From Nitrospirae bacterium CG1_02_44_142 (lineage in GTDB: Bacteria > Nitrospirota > Thermodesulfovibrionia > Thermodesulfovibrionales > UBA1546), in contig MNVK01000106.1 in the NCBI GenBank assembly GCA_001871685.1, positions 1 to 12,018 of the forward strand: a stretch of 12,018 bases of DNA, read 5' to 3'. The notes under the pieces are model-generated. The model ran no database searches, was not told the origin of the DNA, and was given only the letters and a program-made list of their open reading frames with translations. The position numbers were made by a program, and so were the translations under genes. This document shows, piece by piece, positions 1 through 6,389 of this stretch (position 1 is its first letter; each line of letters begins with the position of its first letter).

Positions 1-1243
1 GCACCGAACACGAAAAACACGGGTCATACGCCCGCACGAGCATCTCACATAAAAGAATCAGTTCATCTTCCGGCTTATCTATATTTTCAGTCACAAGCTT
101 TTTGAGAGACTCTTCAAGGTTAAGAAAGTTGTGGGCTGTCGGCGTTACGATATTTGCCTTTGTTATTATTCCTTTTCTGTCTATCTCATAATAGTGATAA
201 AGCATCCCCCGAGGCGCCTCTGTTAAAGCAGAGCCGGCGCCTTCCCTAACCTTAAAGTCAGCGAAGCAATCTTTTAACGAAAGCCCTCTGAGAAGTTCAG
301 CGCACTCCTGAAAGGCATGGACGAGCTCAACAGCCTGCGCAAGATTATTCAGGAAAGGGTTGCCGCCTCCTTTAAAACCAATGTCCTCCGAAGCCTTTTT
401 TGCATCAGGCAAAAGATTATCAAATCCGAGATTAATTCTTGAAAGCGCTCCTGCCATAAAAGAGCCTCTGCCTTTTATAATTGTCCTCTTTGCATTTGAA
501 TAAGGGACTTCGCCCTCAATAAAATAAGATGTGTATTCATGCTCTTTAATGTCCAGCCCCTTTGTGGATGAAATCATGCCTCCGTTTATTGCATATTCAC
601 CTTTACCTGTCAGCGCCACGAACTCCGCATTATTTTCCAGAGCAGGGCATTTAAGTTCTGACGCCATCTTTAATGTTTCAAGAGCATCCCCATGCAGAGA
701 TTCAAGTTCCTTTGCAGCTTTCTCTGTGTCAGCCTTTGACGGAACCTTTGTAAAGCCGCCAACAACCATTGAGACCGGATGCAAGGCCCTGCCGCCGAAA
801 AGAGCGGTAATGCTGTTTGCCGCTTCCTTTAATCTCAGGAATCTCTTAATCTCCTTGTCAAAGCGCGGCAGCATCTCTACAACAGAATTAAGCCTGAAAA
901 AATCCGGAAGCGCCAGGACATAAAGATGCGCAAGATGGCTTGAGAGAATCTGGCTTAAGGCGAGTATCTTTCGTATTTTTTTAACTTCAGTAGAAGGCGT
1001 AAAGCCGAACGCATTTTCCATGGCCCTTATCGCTGTCGTCATGTGGGATACGGGACATATCCCGCATATCCTGGCGACTATGTCCGGAACCTCGTCAAAT
1101 TTCCTTCCCACAAGAAAACCTTCAAAGAAACGCGGAGGCTCCCAGATATTAAGCCTGAGTTCTTTGAGTTTCCCTTCCTCTATCTCAAGTTTTACAGAGC
1201 TTTCGCCCTCAACGCGGGCTATGTAATTTATATCAATCTTCAT
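1..1243 (-). CDS. hydA: NiFe hydrogenase large (alpha) subunit, 3' end missing
   Basis: Catalytic subunit of a cytosolic group 3b-type NiFe hydrogenase (H2 <-> 2H+ + 2e-); it carries the NiFe(CN)2CO centre. The frame is open for 414 codons from the ATG at 1243 and runs off the window. Seen: N-terminal RVEGE, the first Ni-binding motif RICGICPVSH (Cys60, Cys63, His67), and the second motif DPCFSCSV (Cys409, Cys412) as the last complete codons. Only the usual final His and the short peptide removed by the maturation endopeptidase should be missing. The start overlaps the small-subunit gene by 11 bp, implying translational coupling. No palindromic repeat interrupts it, unlike hydB and hydG. The symbol follows Pyrococcus sulfhydrogenase naming; the family call is very secure, the exact subgroup less so. 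Confidence 0.95.
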   Translation of the reverse strand, partial: MKIDINYIARVEGESSVKLEIEEGKLKELRLNIWEPPRFFEGFLVGRKFDEVPDIVARICGICPVSHMTTAIRAMENAFGFTPSTEVKKIRKILALSQILSSHLAHLYVLALPDFFRLNSVVEMLPRFDKEIKRFLRLKEAANSITALFGGRALHPVSMVVGGFTKVPSKADTEKAAKELESLHGDALETLKMASELKCPALENNAEFVALTGKGEYAINGGMISSTKGLDIKEHEYTSYFIEGEVPYSNAKRTIIKGRGSFMAGALSRINLGFDNLLPDAKKASEDIGFKGGGNPFLNNLAQAVELVHAFQECAELLRGLSLKDCFADFKVREGAGSALTEAPRGMLYHYYEIDRKGIITKANIVTPTAHNFLNLEESLKKLVTENIDKPEDELILLCEMLVRAYDPCFSCSV

Positions 1244-2003
1244 ACGTTTCCACTGCTTTTCTGAACTCAATTGTATCCGCGCCGAACTCTGTAAACTTTC
1301 TTATGACGTCATCCCGCGATATGCCCATCGCCTTAAATTTTTTCGCAAGCGCAGGGGCATTCGTCTGCTTCATAGGCCCGAAGCATGAATAACACGCCCT
1401 GTTCATTGAAGGACAGAGCGCGCCGCAGCCTGCATTTGTCACAGGCCCCATGCACGGCATATTCTCTGCAATTAAAATACATGTATTGCCTTTCAGCTTG
1501 CATTCAATGCAAACGCTGTACTCGGGAAAATCAGGCTTCCTTCCTGTCAGAACAGCTGTCAGAGCCTCGTATAAATCCCTCTCAGCAGGCGGGCAGCCCC
1601 TTATATAACCGTCCACTTTCACATACGTATCAACTGCATGGGGTTTAATTGAATGTATTGAAGAGAGATTTTTGTAAACTCTTTTCTCAACCTCAAGTTC
1701 CGGCATTGTTGCCTTTATAGCAGGGATGCCGCCGATTACTGCGCATGAACCTATCGCAAAAAGCTTTTTGCTCTGTTCTCTTATCATCTTCAGCTCATCA
1801 ACCTGCCATGCCTCTGTTATAGCGCCCTCAACCAGGGCTATGTCAAACGGCCCTTCAGGTGTGCCTTTCCTTGAAAGCAGTTTTATAAATACAAAATCAA
1901 AACTCGCAAGCACTTCAGGGACCTGTTTATGAACATACGCAAAGAAATAAGAACAGCCCATGCAGCATGAATACTTAAAGAATCCAAGCCTGAGTTTATT
2001 CAT
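1233..2003 (-). CDS. hydD: NiFe hydrogenase small (delta) subunit
   Basis: Electron-transfer subunit that passes electrons from the NiFe site through [4Fe-4S] clusters to the HydG/HydB module. Its 256 residues are a normal length. Seen: the N-terminal proximal-cluster motif (Cys14, Cys17, with an extra Cys13 just before), GSCAV, and GCPP. A Cys-rich C-terminal segment starting CIECKLKGNTC and continuing MPCMGPVTNAGCGALCP carries the medial and distal cluster ligands. This segment closely resembles what I recall of Pyrococcus furiosus HydD. There is no Tat signal peptide, so a cytoplasmic enzyme is expected. The ATG follows the hydG stop by 3 bp and the TGA stop overlaps the hydA start, so the gene sits in a tight operon. 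Confidence 0.93.
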   Translation of the reverse strand: MNKLRLGFFKYSCCMGCSYFFAYVHKQVPEVLASFDFVFIKLLSRKGTPEGPFDIALVEGAITEAWQVDELKMIREQSKKLFAIGSCAVIGGIPAIKATMPELEVEKRVYKNLSSIHSIKPHAVDTYVKVDGYIRGCPPAERDLYEALTAVLTGRKPDFPEYSVCIECKLKGNTCILIAENMPCMGPVTNAGCGALCPSMNRACYSCFGPMKQTNAPALAKKFKAMGISRDDVIRKFTEFGADTIEFRKAVETYED

Positions 2004-2006
2004 AAG

Positions 2007-2870
2007 TTACAGCACCCCGTCCGGCAGCCCGCACACTTCTTTGTATGAAAATACCGGGCCGTCCTGGCACACAAATAAACCTGAATGCTGGCAGTGCCCG
2101 CACTGGGCAATACCGCACTTCATCCTTCTTTCAAGCGATACATAAAGCGATGACTGCGACATGCCATGCATGATAAGCCCCCTGCATATAAAACGCATCA
2201 TTATCTCAGGCCCGCAGACAAAAGCAATGGCTCTTTCCGGCTTTATCTTCATCCCGTCAATCAAATCAGTAACAAGGCCAATATTAATCCCCCCTCGCCC
2301 CCCTTTAGTAAAGGGGGGATGGGGGGATTTAGAGACATCAGAGACCTCGTCCACGGTTATATAGAGTGAAATATCTTTCTCCCAGATTTTGAACTCATCC
2401 ATAAAGAGCATATTCTTTTCATTTCTTGCGCCATATATAAGACTCACCTCTCCGAATGCTTCTCTCCGTTTTAAGACTATCTGAATAACAGGCCTGAGCG
2501 GCGCAAGCCCCACACCCCCCGCAATGATGAGAACATCCTTCTTCTCTGCCTTCTTAACAGGCCAGCTCCTGCCATAGGGCCCCCTGAAAAAAAGTTCATC
2601 CCCCTTCTTAAAATCCTTCAAAAAATCCGTTACCCTTCCCACGGACTTTATCGTATGCTTAAAAGAGCCGTCATTCACAATTGCGCTCAGGGATATAGGC
2701 GCCTCGCCGACGCCCGGGTAACCTATCATATTAAACTGCCCGGGTTCTGCAAGAAATGGAAACTCTGTTGAGAGGGTGTATGTCTTAACTCCCTCTGCCT
2801 CGATTTTTACATCATCTACCTTTGCCCTTAAGGGTTTAAGCGGGTTCATAGTTGATAGCTCATGGCTCAT
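2007..2870 (-). CDS. hydG: Hydrogenase gamma subunit, FAD/NAD(P)-binding reductase
   Basis: Flavoprotein that exchanges electrons between NAD(P)(H) and the hydrogenase Fe-S chain. Domains in order: a ferredoxin-reductase-type FAD barrel (GEAPISLS, about residues 55-62), a NAD(P)-binding domain (IIAGGVGLAPLRP, about 115-127; CGPE near 219), and a C-terminal [2Fe-2S] motif with Cys252, Cys257, Cys260 and Cys268. Residues about 181-195 (SPHPPFTKGGRGG) are encoded by an in-frame C/G-rich palindrome and look like an added surface loop. Start choice is uncertain: ATG 2870 has a weak AGGA about 10 nt upstream, whereas ATG 2849 (MNPLKPL) begins where family-like sequence starts. Both lie inside a heptamer repeat array. 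hydD follows after 3 bp. Confidence 0.92.
   Translation of the reverse strand: MSHELSTMNPLKPLRAKVDDVKIEAEGVKTYTLSTEFPFLAEPGQFNMIGYPGVGEAPISLSAIVNDGSFKHTIKSVGRVTDFLKDFKKGDELFFRGPYGRSWPVKKAEKKDVLIIAGGVGLAPLRPVIQIVLKRREAFGEVSLIYGARNEKNMLFMDEFKIWEKDISLYITVDEVSDVSKSPHPPFTKGGRGGINIGLVTDLIDGMKIKPERAIAFVCGPEIMMRFICRGLIMHGMSQSSLYVSLERRMKCGIAQCGHCQHSGLFVCQDGPVFSYKEVCGLPDGVL
2286..2329. repeat. C/G-rich palindromic repeat, copy A, inside hydG
   Basis: Palindrome of 44 bp with outer arms AATCCCCCC / GGGGGGATT and inner arms CCCCCCTTT / AAAGGGGGG around a 3-nt centre. Read in frame on the minus strand it encodes SPHPPFTKGGRGG. It lies between the NAD-binding and [2Fe-2S] parts of HydG, where an insertion should be tolerated. 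It is one of five related copies in the window. Confidence 0.9.
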
Positions 2871-2886
2871 AGTTCTTAGTTCCTAT
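2845..2886. repeat. Degenerate heptanucleotide array at the hydG start
   Basis: Six 7-bp units read in register on the plus strand: TTCATAG, TTGATAG, CTCATGG, CTCATAG, TTCTTAG, TTCCTAT. The array spans both candidate hydG start codons (2870 and 2849), so the N-terminus and ribosome-binding region of hydG are repeat-derived if the first ATG is used. It resembles the short tandemly repeated heptamers described in cyanobacteria, but here it is degenerate. Confidence 0.75.
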
Positions 2887-2888
2887 AA

Positions 2889-2958
2889 GATTACTTCGCT
2901 TCGCTCGCAATGACTGTCATTGCGAGGAGCCCCGATACTTCGGGACGACGAAGCAATC
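2889..2958. repeat. Intergenic stem-loop repeat of the GTCATTGCGAG family
   Basis: The core is a perfect 11-bp inverted repeat, CTCGCAATGAC (2904-2914), T, GTCATTGCGAG (2916-2926). It is followed by a hairpin CCCGA-TACT-TCGGG (2931-2944). The outer ends GATTACTTCG and CGAAGCAATC pair at 9 of 10 positions. The element fills the hydB-hydG gap and is flanked on both sides by heptamer arrays. Related copies occur at 6965-7043 and within 10708-10892. There is no T-run, so it is not an obvious terminator; within an operon it could act on mRNA processing. Confidence 0.85.
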
Positions 2959-2965
2959 CCATCTT

Positions 2966-2993
2966 GTAGTTCTTAGTTTTTAGTTCTTAGTTC
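2966..2993. repeat. Degenerate heptanucleotide array at the hydB 3' end
   Basis: Four 7-bp units on the plus strand: GTAGTTC, TTAGTTT, TTAGTTC, TTAGTTC. On the minus strand they encode the last residues of HydB (LRTKN) and its TAA stop (2973-2975), so the repeat provides the natural end of the gene. It uses nearly the same heptamer (TTAGTTC) as the array at the hydG start; the two bracket the stem-loop repeat. Confidence 0.8.
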
Positions 2994-4100
2994 CTCGGCT
3001 ATCTCCGTAAGGTCAATCCCTGTGGGACACCAGGTTATGCACCTGCCGCAGCCGACAGTCCCGAAAACTCCGTACTGATTTGTCTGGTCTAATTTGTGCG
3101 CAACAAACTGCCTGAGCCTTGCAGCCCTACTCTGCCTGAAATTGCCTCCGTGAACTTCTGCAAACCTTATGTCCAGACATGCATCAAAACACCTGTATCT
3201 TGTTACTGTTTTAAGGTTCATGCTCATCTCATCTCTCAGGTCATAGCAAAAACACGTCGGGCATACCATGACACAGTTTGAGCATGAAAGACATTTTTCT
3301 TCCGCTGTCTGCTGCCAGACAGGGTGTTCCATGTTCTCCGCAAAAATATTGTCAAGCCCCGAAACATTTAGAGTTTTTCTAAATTTACCCTGCATTGCTT
3401 TTTCCTTCTCCGCTTTAAACCTCATCTCGTCCCTGCCGGCGCCTCTGCCTTCAAGCCCGAATAATTCCTCGGCCTCTCTGCTTTTTATCTCTACGAGATA
3501 TTCGCTTTCAAAATCAGTGAGGAGCACGTCATAACCTCCAACTGAGTGAAGAAAAGGCCCGGCGCCAACCGATGAGCAGAAACAGTTGCCTCCAACATGT
3601 GTACAGTTCAACGAGATGATTAGAGTATTTTTCCGCCTTGCTTCATAGTGCGGGTCTTTAAAGGCCCCGAGAAAGGTCCTGTCAAGGTAGAGTATCGCAT
3701 TTACATCACAGGGATGCACTCCGACAATCACCTGCTTTGCCATGTCGGGTTTGATTTCGTCAACTGTTATTTTTTTGCTTGAAAATCCCCCCATCCCCCT
3801 TTTGCTAAAGGGGGGCGAGGGGGGATTACTTGTTTCATTAAATGTGAATCTGAATAGCTCTTCTTGCGGTTTATAGAGAAAAAGTTTTCCCGGAGAGAGC
3901 ATAGCGCTTTCATATTCCATGAAAAGTTCTTTTGAAGAATCCACTTCCTTAAAAACAGCCTGATTGCCCCGATAATATCGGGGGCCTATGAGCTTGTAAT
4001 CTTTCTTCAAAGAATCAAGCCACAGGAGAAAAGCCTTTTTGGAAATCAGACGTTTAAATTTTTGGAAAGTGCGTTCCCCAGTCATACCATTTCCAGACAT
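2973..4100 (-). CDS. hydB: Hydrogenase beta subunit, 4Fe-4S dicluster protein
   Basis: Fe-S subunit that relays electrons within the cytosolic hydrogenase complex. Seen in 375 residues: conserved HPCD near 129-132, a Cys cluster NCTHVGGNCFC (166-175), a ferredoxin motif Cys270-x2-Cys273-x2-Cys276-x3-Cys280-Pro, and a second motif Cys351-x2-Cys354-x3-Cys358-Pro followed by TGID. The position expected to hold the first Cys of the second motif (348) is Thr. Residues about 91-106 (NPPSPPFSKRGMGGF) come from an in-frame palindromic repeat. The ATG at 4100 overlaps the GAF gene by 47 bp; ATG 4085 is an alternative start, and neither has a strong Shine-Dalgarno sequence. The last residues and stop lie in a heptamer array. 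Confidence 0.9.
   Translation of the reverse strand: MSGNGMTGERTFQKFKRLISKKAFLLWLDSLKKDYKLIGPRYYRGNQAVFKEVDSSKELFMEYESAMLSPGKLFLYKPQEELFRFTFNETSNPPSPPFSKRGMGGFSSKKITVDEIKPDMAKQVIVGVHPCDVNAILYLDRTFLGAFKDPHYEARRKNTLIISLNCTHVGGNCFCSSVGAGPFLHSVGGYDVLLTDFESEYLVEIKSREAEELFGLEGRGAGRDEMRFKAEKEKAMQGKFRKTLNVSGLDNIFAENMEHPVWQQTAEEKCLSCSNCVMVCPTCFCYDLRDEMSMNLKTVTRYRCFDACLDIRFAEVHGGNFRQSRAARLRQFVAHKLDQTNQYGVFGTVGCGRCITWCPTGIDLTEIAEELRTKN
3784..3827. repeat. C/G-rich palindromic repeat, copy B, inside hydB
   Basis: Palindrome of 44 bp with outer arms AATCCCCCC / GGGGGGATT. It lies in the opposite orientation to copy A relative to the direction of transcription. Read in frame it gives NPPSPPFSKRGMGG. Because the sequence is palindromic, both orientations have a stop-free frame with the same PP...KGG character, while one of the three frames contains a stop. 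Confidence 0.9.
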
Positions 4101-5109
4101 CCCTTGTCAGGTCTTTATATTCGGTTTTTATATGCTCAAACAGGCGTGCATTTTCTATTGCGATAGCGCCCTGACATGCAAGGGCAGAAAGAAAATCTAT
4201 CTCTGACTCGCTGAAGGTATAAGGGACAGACGTATAAACCCTGAGAACTCCTATTGCTTTCCCTCTGACAATAAGGGGCAGAGAAAGAAGCGCCAGTATT
4301 CCTTCCTTTATTATCTCATCGGGATACTGGAGTCTTTTGTCTTTTCTGATGTCGCGGATAGACACAACTTTGCACTTAAGGCATTCCATATCTAAAGGAC
4401 TTTCCGCTAATTCAACCGGCCCTTTTTCCAGATACCCCCGGCTCAGGCCGTAAGCCGCCTTGACCTCAAGCGTCCCTTTTCCCTCGTCAAGAAGCCTGAT
4501 TGACGAAGCCCTCAGCCTTAACGTCTTAGCGGCATTTTCCACTATCATCTGGAGAACTTTCTCAAGTGAAAGGGTTGAACTTATTGTCTGTGATATTTTT
4601 ATCAAGGCGCGCATTTCATCCCATATCCTGGCCCTGTCTGCAAGTATGCCTCCCAGAAAGGCAAGCGCCCTGAGCCTCTCTATCTCTCCGGCGATAAAAT
4701 CATGGGGCGCTGCCGTATAGACCCTAACAACGCCTATAGCCCTCTTATCCGCCATAAGAGGAACGCTGAGCACTGACTTTATGCCCTCTTTTTTAGCCTC
4801 CTCAAGATACAGGACATGGGGCTCTTTCAATATGTTCCTGGTCTTTACAGCCTTTCCTTTAAGAACCTTCCGGTCCACAGGATGTTTATTCAAAACAACA
4901 GGGCCTTTCTTTAAATACTTCTTGCTCATGCCGTATGCAGCCACAATCTCAAGGGTCTGCTCCTTTTCATCAAGAAGCCTGATTGTTGAGCCTTTAACAT
5001 CCATAATCTCTGTGATATTTTTTGCAAGGATGTTCAGTGTGGCATTGAGGCTGCGCGCCTTAGCCAGTTCACCGCAGAGAGCGCACATACTGTCTTGTCG
5101 TCTCTTCAT
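4054..5109 (-). CDS. Tandem GAF-domain protein linked to the hydrogenase operon
   Basis: Soluble protein of 351 residues with two GAF domains. Both copies share STIRLLDE / SSIRLLDEG, LEVVAAYGMS / LEVKAAYGLSRGYLEKGPV, and SVPL...GVVRVYT / SLPL...GVLRVYT; they span roughly residues 15-160 and 175-325. No kinase, cyclase, HD or helix-turn-helix domain follows, only a short tail containing DVWKWYDWG. GAF domains bind small ligands or redox cofactors; what this one binds cannot be read from the sequence. The gene starts 31 bp after yqeY and overlaps hydB by 47 bp, so it is probably co-transcribed with the hydrogenase and may modulate it. The ATG has AGGG about 9 nt upstream, but that AGGG lies in one arm of a hairpin. 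Confidence 0.88.
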   Translation of the reverse strand: MKRRQDSMCALCGELAKARSLNATLNILAKNITEIMDVKGSTIRLLDEKEQTLEIVAAYGMSKKYLKKGPVVLNKHPVDRKVLKGKAVKTRNILKEPHVLYLEEAKKEGIKSVLSVPLMADKRAIGVVRVYTAAPHDFIAGEIERLRALAFLGGILADRARIWDEMRALIKISQTISSTLSLEKVLQMIVENAAKTLRLRASSIRLLDEGKGTLEVKAAYGLSRGYLEKGPVELAESPLDMECLKCKVVSIRDIRKDKRLQYPDEIIKEGILALLSLPLIVRGKAIGVLRVYTSVPYTFSESEIDFLSALACQGAIAIENARLFEHIKTEYKDLTRDVWKWYDWGTHFPKI

Positions 5110-5111
5110 AG

Positions 5112-5142
5112 GACAACCCTATCAAACAGCAGAGGGGTTGTC
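5112..5142 (-). promoter_or_regulatory. Hairpin spanning the yqeY stop and the GAF-gene ribosome-binding site
   Basis: A perfect 8-bp inverted repeat, GACAACCC (5112-5119) and GGGTTGTC (5135-5142), with a 15-nt loop. In the minus-strand mRNA the 5' arm overlaps the yqeY stop codon and the 3' arm contains the AGGG that would serve as Shine-Dalgarno sequence for the GAF gene. Translating to the end of yqeY would open it, suggesting translational coupling. There is no U-run, so a terminator is less likely. Confidence 0.5.
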
Positions 5143-5608
5143 AAGGATTGGAGGAAAGAATCTCTTTTACTCTCTCGCTTACCAGTTTTCCGTCGGCCTT
5201 GCCCTTAAGCTGGGGCATTAGTTCCTTCATAAGCCTGCCCATATCTTTCATGCCGGAGATGCCTGCTGCTTGAATCGTTGATTTAATGATTTCATCAACC
5301 TCTTCGGCAGATAATTGTTCGGGAAGATATTTCTGAATGATGTTTATCTCTTTATTTTCTTTTTCAGCCAGGTCCTTCCTATTTGCCTTCAAATACTGCT
5401 CAACAGATTCCTTGCGCTGTTTTGCCATTGTAGCAAGCACACCCGTAATATCTTCTTCCGTAAGCTCACCCTTTCCGCGTTTTGCAATCTCTGCGTTCTT
5501 TATTGAGGACTTCATCATCCTGAGAGTGGACGTCCTGAGGCCGCTTCCCTCATCCTTACTCTTCATGCTTGCCACAAGGTCTTCATTTATCTTCTTTAAA
5601 ATGTCCAT
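5141..5608 (-). CDS. yqeY: GatB/YqeY-domain protein
   Basis: Protein of 155 residues of the GatB/YqeY family, related to the C-terminal tRNA-binding domain of the GatB amidotransferase subunit. The stand-alone protein has no firmly assigned role. Seen: family-typical STLRMMKSSIKNAEI near the N-terminus, KQRKESVEQY in the middle, EINIIQKYLPEQLSAEEV, and MKDMGRLMKELMPQLKGKADG near the C-terminus. The ATG at 5608 was chosen over the one at 5656 because MDILKKINEDL matches the usual family start and it has GGAG at 9 nt spacing. It ends 31 bp before the GAF gene and may be the first gene of the hydrogenase transcript. Confidence 0.92.
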   Translation of the reverse strand: MDILKKINEDLVASMKSKDEGSGLRTSTLRMMKSSIKNAEIAKRGKGELTEEDITGVLATMAKQRKESVEQYLKANRKDLAEKENKEINIIQKYLPEQLSAEEVDEIIKSTIQAAGISGMKDMGRLMKELMPQLKGKADGKLVSERVKEILSSNP

Positions 5609-5839
5609 AGAATTATTCTCCTTAACGTTTTTGTCTTTTAGTATACACCTCTCCAATTAATACAGGGAATGATGGATAGAAAATTTCCAAAAAATCAGGC
5701 GCTGGAACTATTTATCCATTTATCCATTCCGAATGGCGCTGAATGAGGAATTATACTTCGTTCTATTTTCACTAATTCAAGCCTGACCCTAAAAATCAGG
5801 ACGAATAGTATTGTCAGAAACTTTTTCATTATTATATTT
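5609..5839. other. Non-coding gap between yqeY and the DUF2283-like gene
   Basis: No gene is visible. The gap contains a short palindrome CCATTC-C-GAATGG (5724-5736), an 8-bp tandem repeat (ATTTATCC twice) just before it, and a weak CCTGA...TCAGG hairpin near 5785. The promoter of yqeY and the hydrogenase genes should lie here on the minus strand, but I see no convincing -35/-10 pair. Confidence 0.5.
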
Positions 5840-6082
5840 TTACCTGCAACTTGCATCTAAAATCGTCATCCCGACAATCCGGCTGCCGTCTTTTCTTATC
5901 AGGATGCCGTTATCGGTTTCTATAGTCTTTGTTGCCCGCTGGGGCTTGCGAAAACTCAAATAAAGCACATCCGCCTCTTTGTCATAATCAACCCACATAT
6001 GTTCAAATGAAAGTTTGACCATATCCGAAGCCATTTTTATACATTTTGCAATATAATCCTTCTTTTTCAATGTCGTTTCCAT
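5840..6082 (-). CDS. DUF2283-like small protein, candidate antitoxin
   Basis: Protein of 80 residues. The segment VDYDKEADVLYLSFRKPQ ... ETDNGILIRKDGSRIVGMTILDAS has the pattern of DUF2283 proteins (D-x-E-A-D-x-L-Y-[IL] followed by D-x-x-G-x-[IV] and G-[IV]-x-I-L). The ATG at 6082 was chosen over the in-frame ATG at 6106 because it has a strong AAAGGAGAG Shine-Dalgarno sequence at good spacing. Its first 16 bp overlap the end of the gene upstream. DUF2283 genes are often found beside small nuclease-like genes, so an antitoxin role is inferred from context. Confidence 0.7.
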   Translation of the reverse strand: METTLKKKDYIAKCIKMASDMVKLSFEHMWVDYDKEADVLYLSFRKPQRATKTIETDNGILIRKDGSRIVGMTILDASCR

Positions 6083-6366
6083 ATTATCTCTCCTTTGGGT
6101 CTGCAATCCAGAAAATACGCAGTTATTACAAAGCCATCGCTTCTATCTTTCTCTCTATAAATAACGACCAGCCATTTCCCTTTTCCAAAGTTTCTTGCAG
6201 CCTTTAATGTTCCCCTGTTTCCCCTCATAATAAATTCGGGATTCTCAACAGTCTCCAAAACTTCATAGTAATAACTTGCCATATCGTCATGGTTTTCTAC
6301 AACATGATACCATCTTTCGTATGTTAAACGAATAGGAATATTGTTTATTGAATAAACTATATCCAT
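6067..6366 (-). CDS. Small BECR-fold nuclease-like protein, candidate toxin
   Basis: Protein of 99 residues. Seen: RWYHVVENHDDM near residue 19, a central RGNRGTLKAARNFGKGKWLVVIYRE, and a C-terminal GFVITAYFLDC. This layout (N-terminal His-rich helix, then strands with VIYRE and ITAYF) resembles phage-type barnase/EndoU/colicin/RelE-like (PBECR) nucleases, as recalled; the DUF4258 group is another possibility. The ATG at 6366 has GGAG at 9 nt spacing. It lies 23 bp after the thioredoxin-like gene and overlaps the DUF2283-like gene by 16 bp. Catalytic residues cannot be assigned with confidence, so RNase activity is an inference. Confidence 0.6.
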   Translation of the reverse strand: MDIVYSINNIPIRLTYERWYHVVENHDDMASYYYEVLETVENPEFIMRGNRGTLKAARNFGKGKWLVVIYREKDRSDGFVITAYFLDCRPKGEIIWKRH

Positions 6367-6389
6367 TATTTATTTCTCCGCACATAACG

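Noticed and set aside
531..923. Plus-strand open frame opposite the hydrogenase large subunit
   Set aside because: The minus strand encodes conserved hydrogenase sequence throughout; this is a shadow frame with no recognisable domain.
2286..2329. C/G palindromes as intrinsic transcription terminators
   Set aside because: They lie inside open genes, are not followed by a T-run, and are flanked by further coding sequence with conserved motifs.
2845..2993. Heptamer arrays as a CRISPR array
   Set aside because: Units are 7 bp, contiguous and degenerate with no spacers, and no cas genes are present.
5781..5800. CCTGA...TCAGG hairpin downstream of the DUF2283-like gene as a terminator
   Set aside because: The stem is only 5 bp and has no clear U-run in the right orientation.
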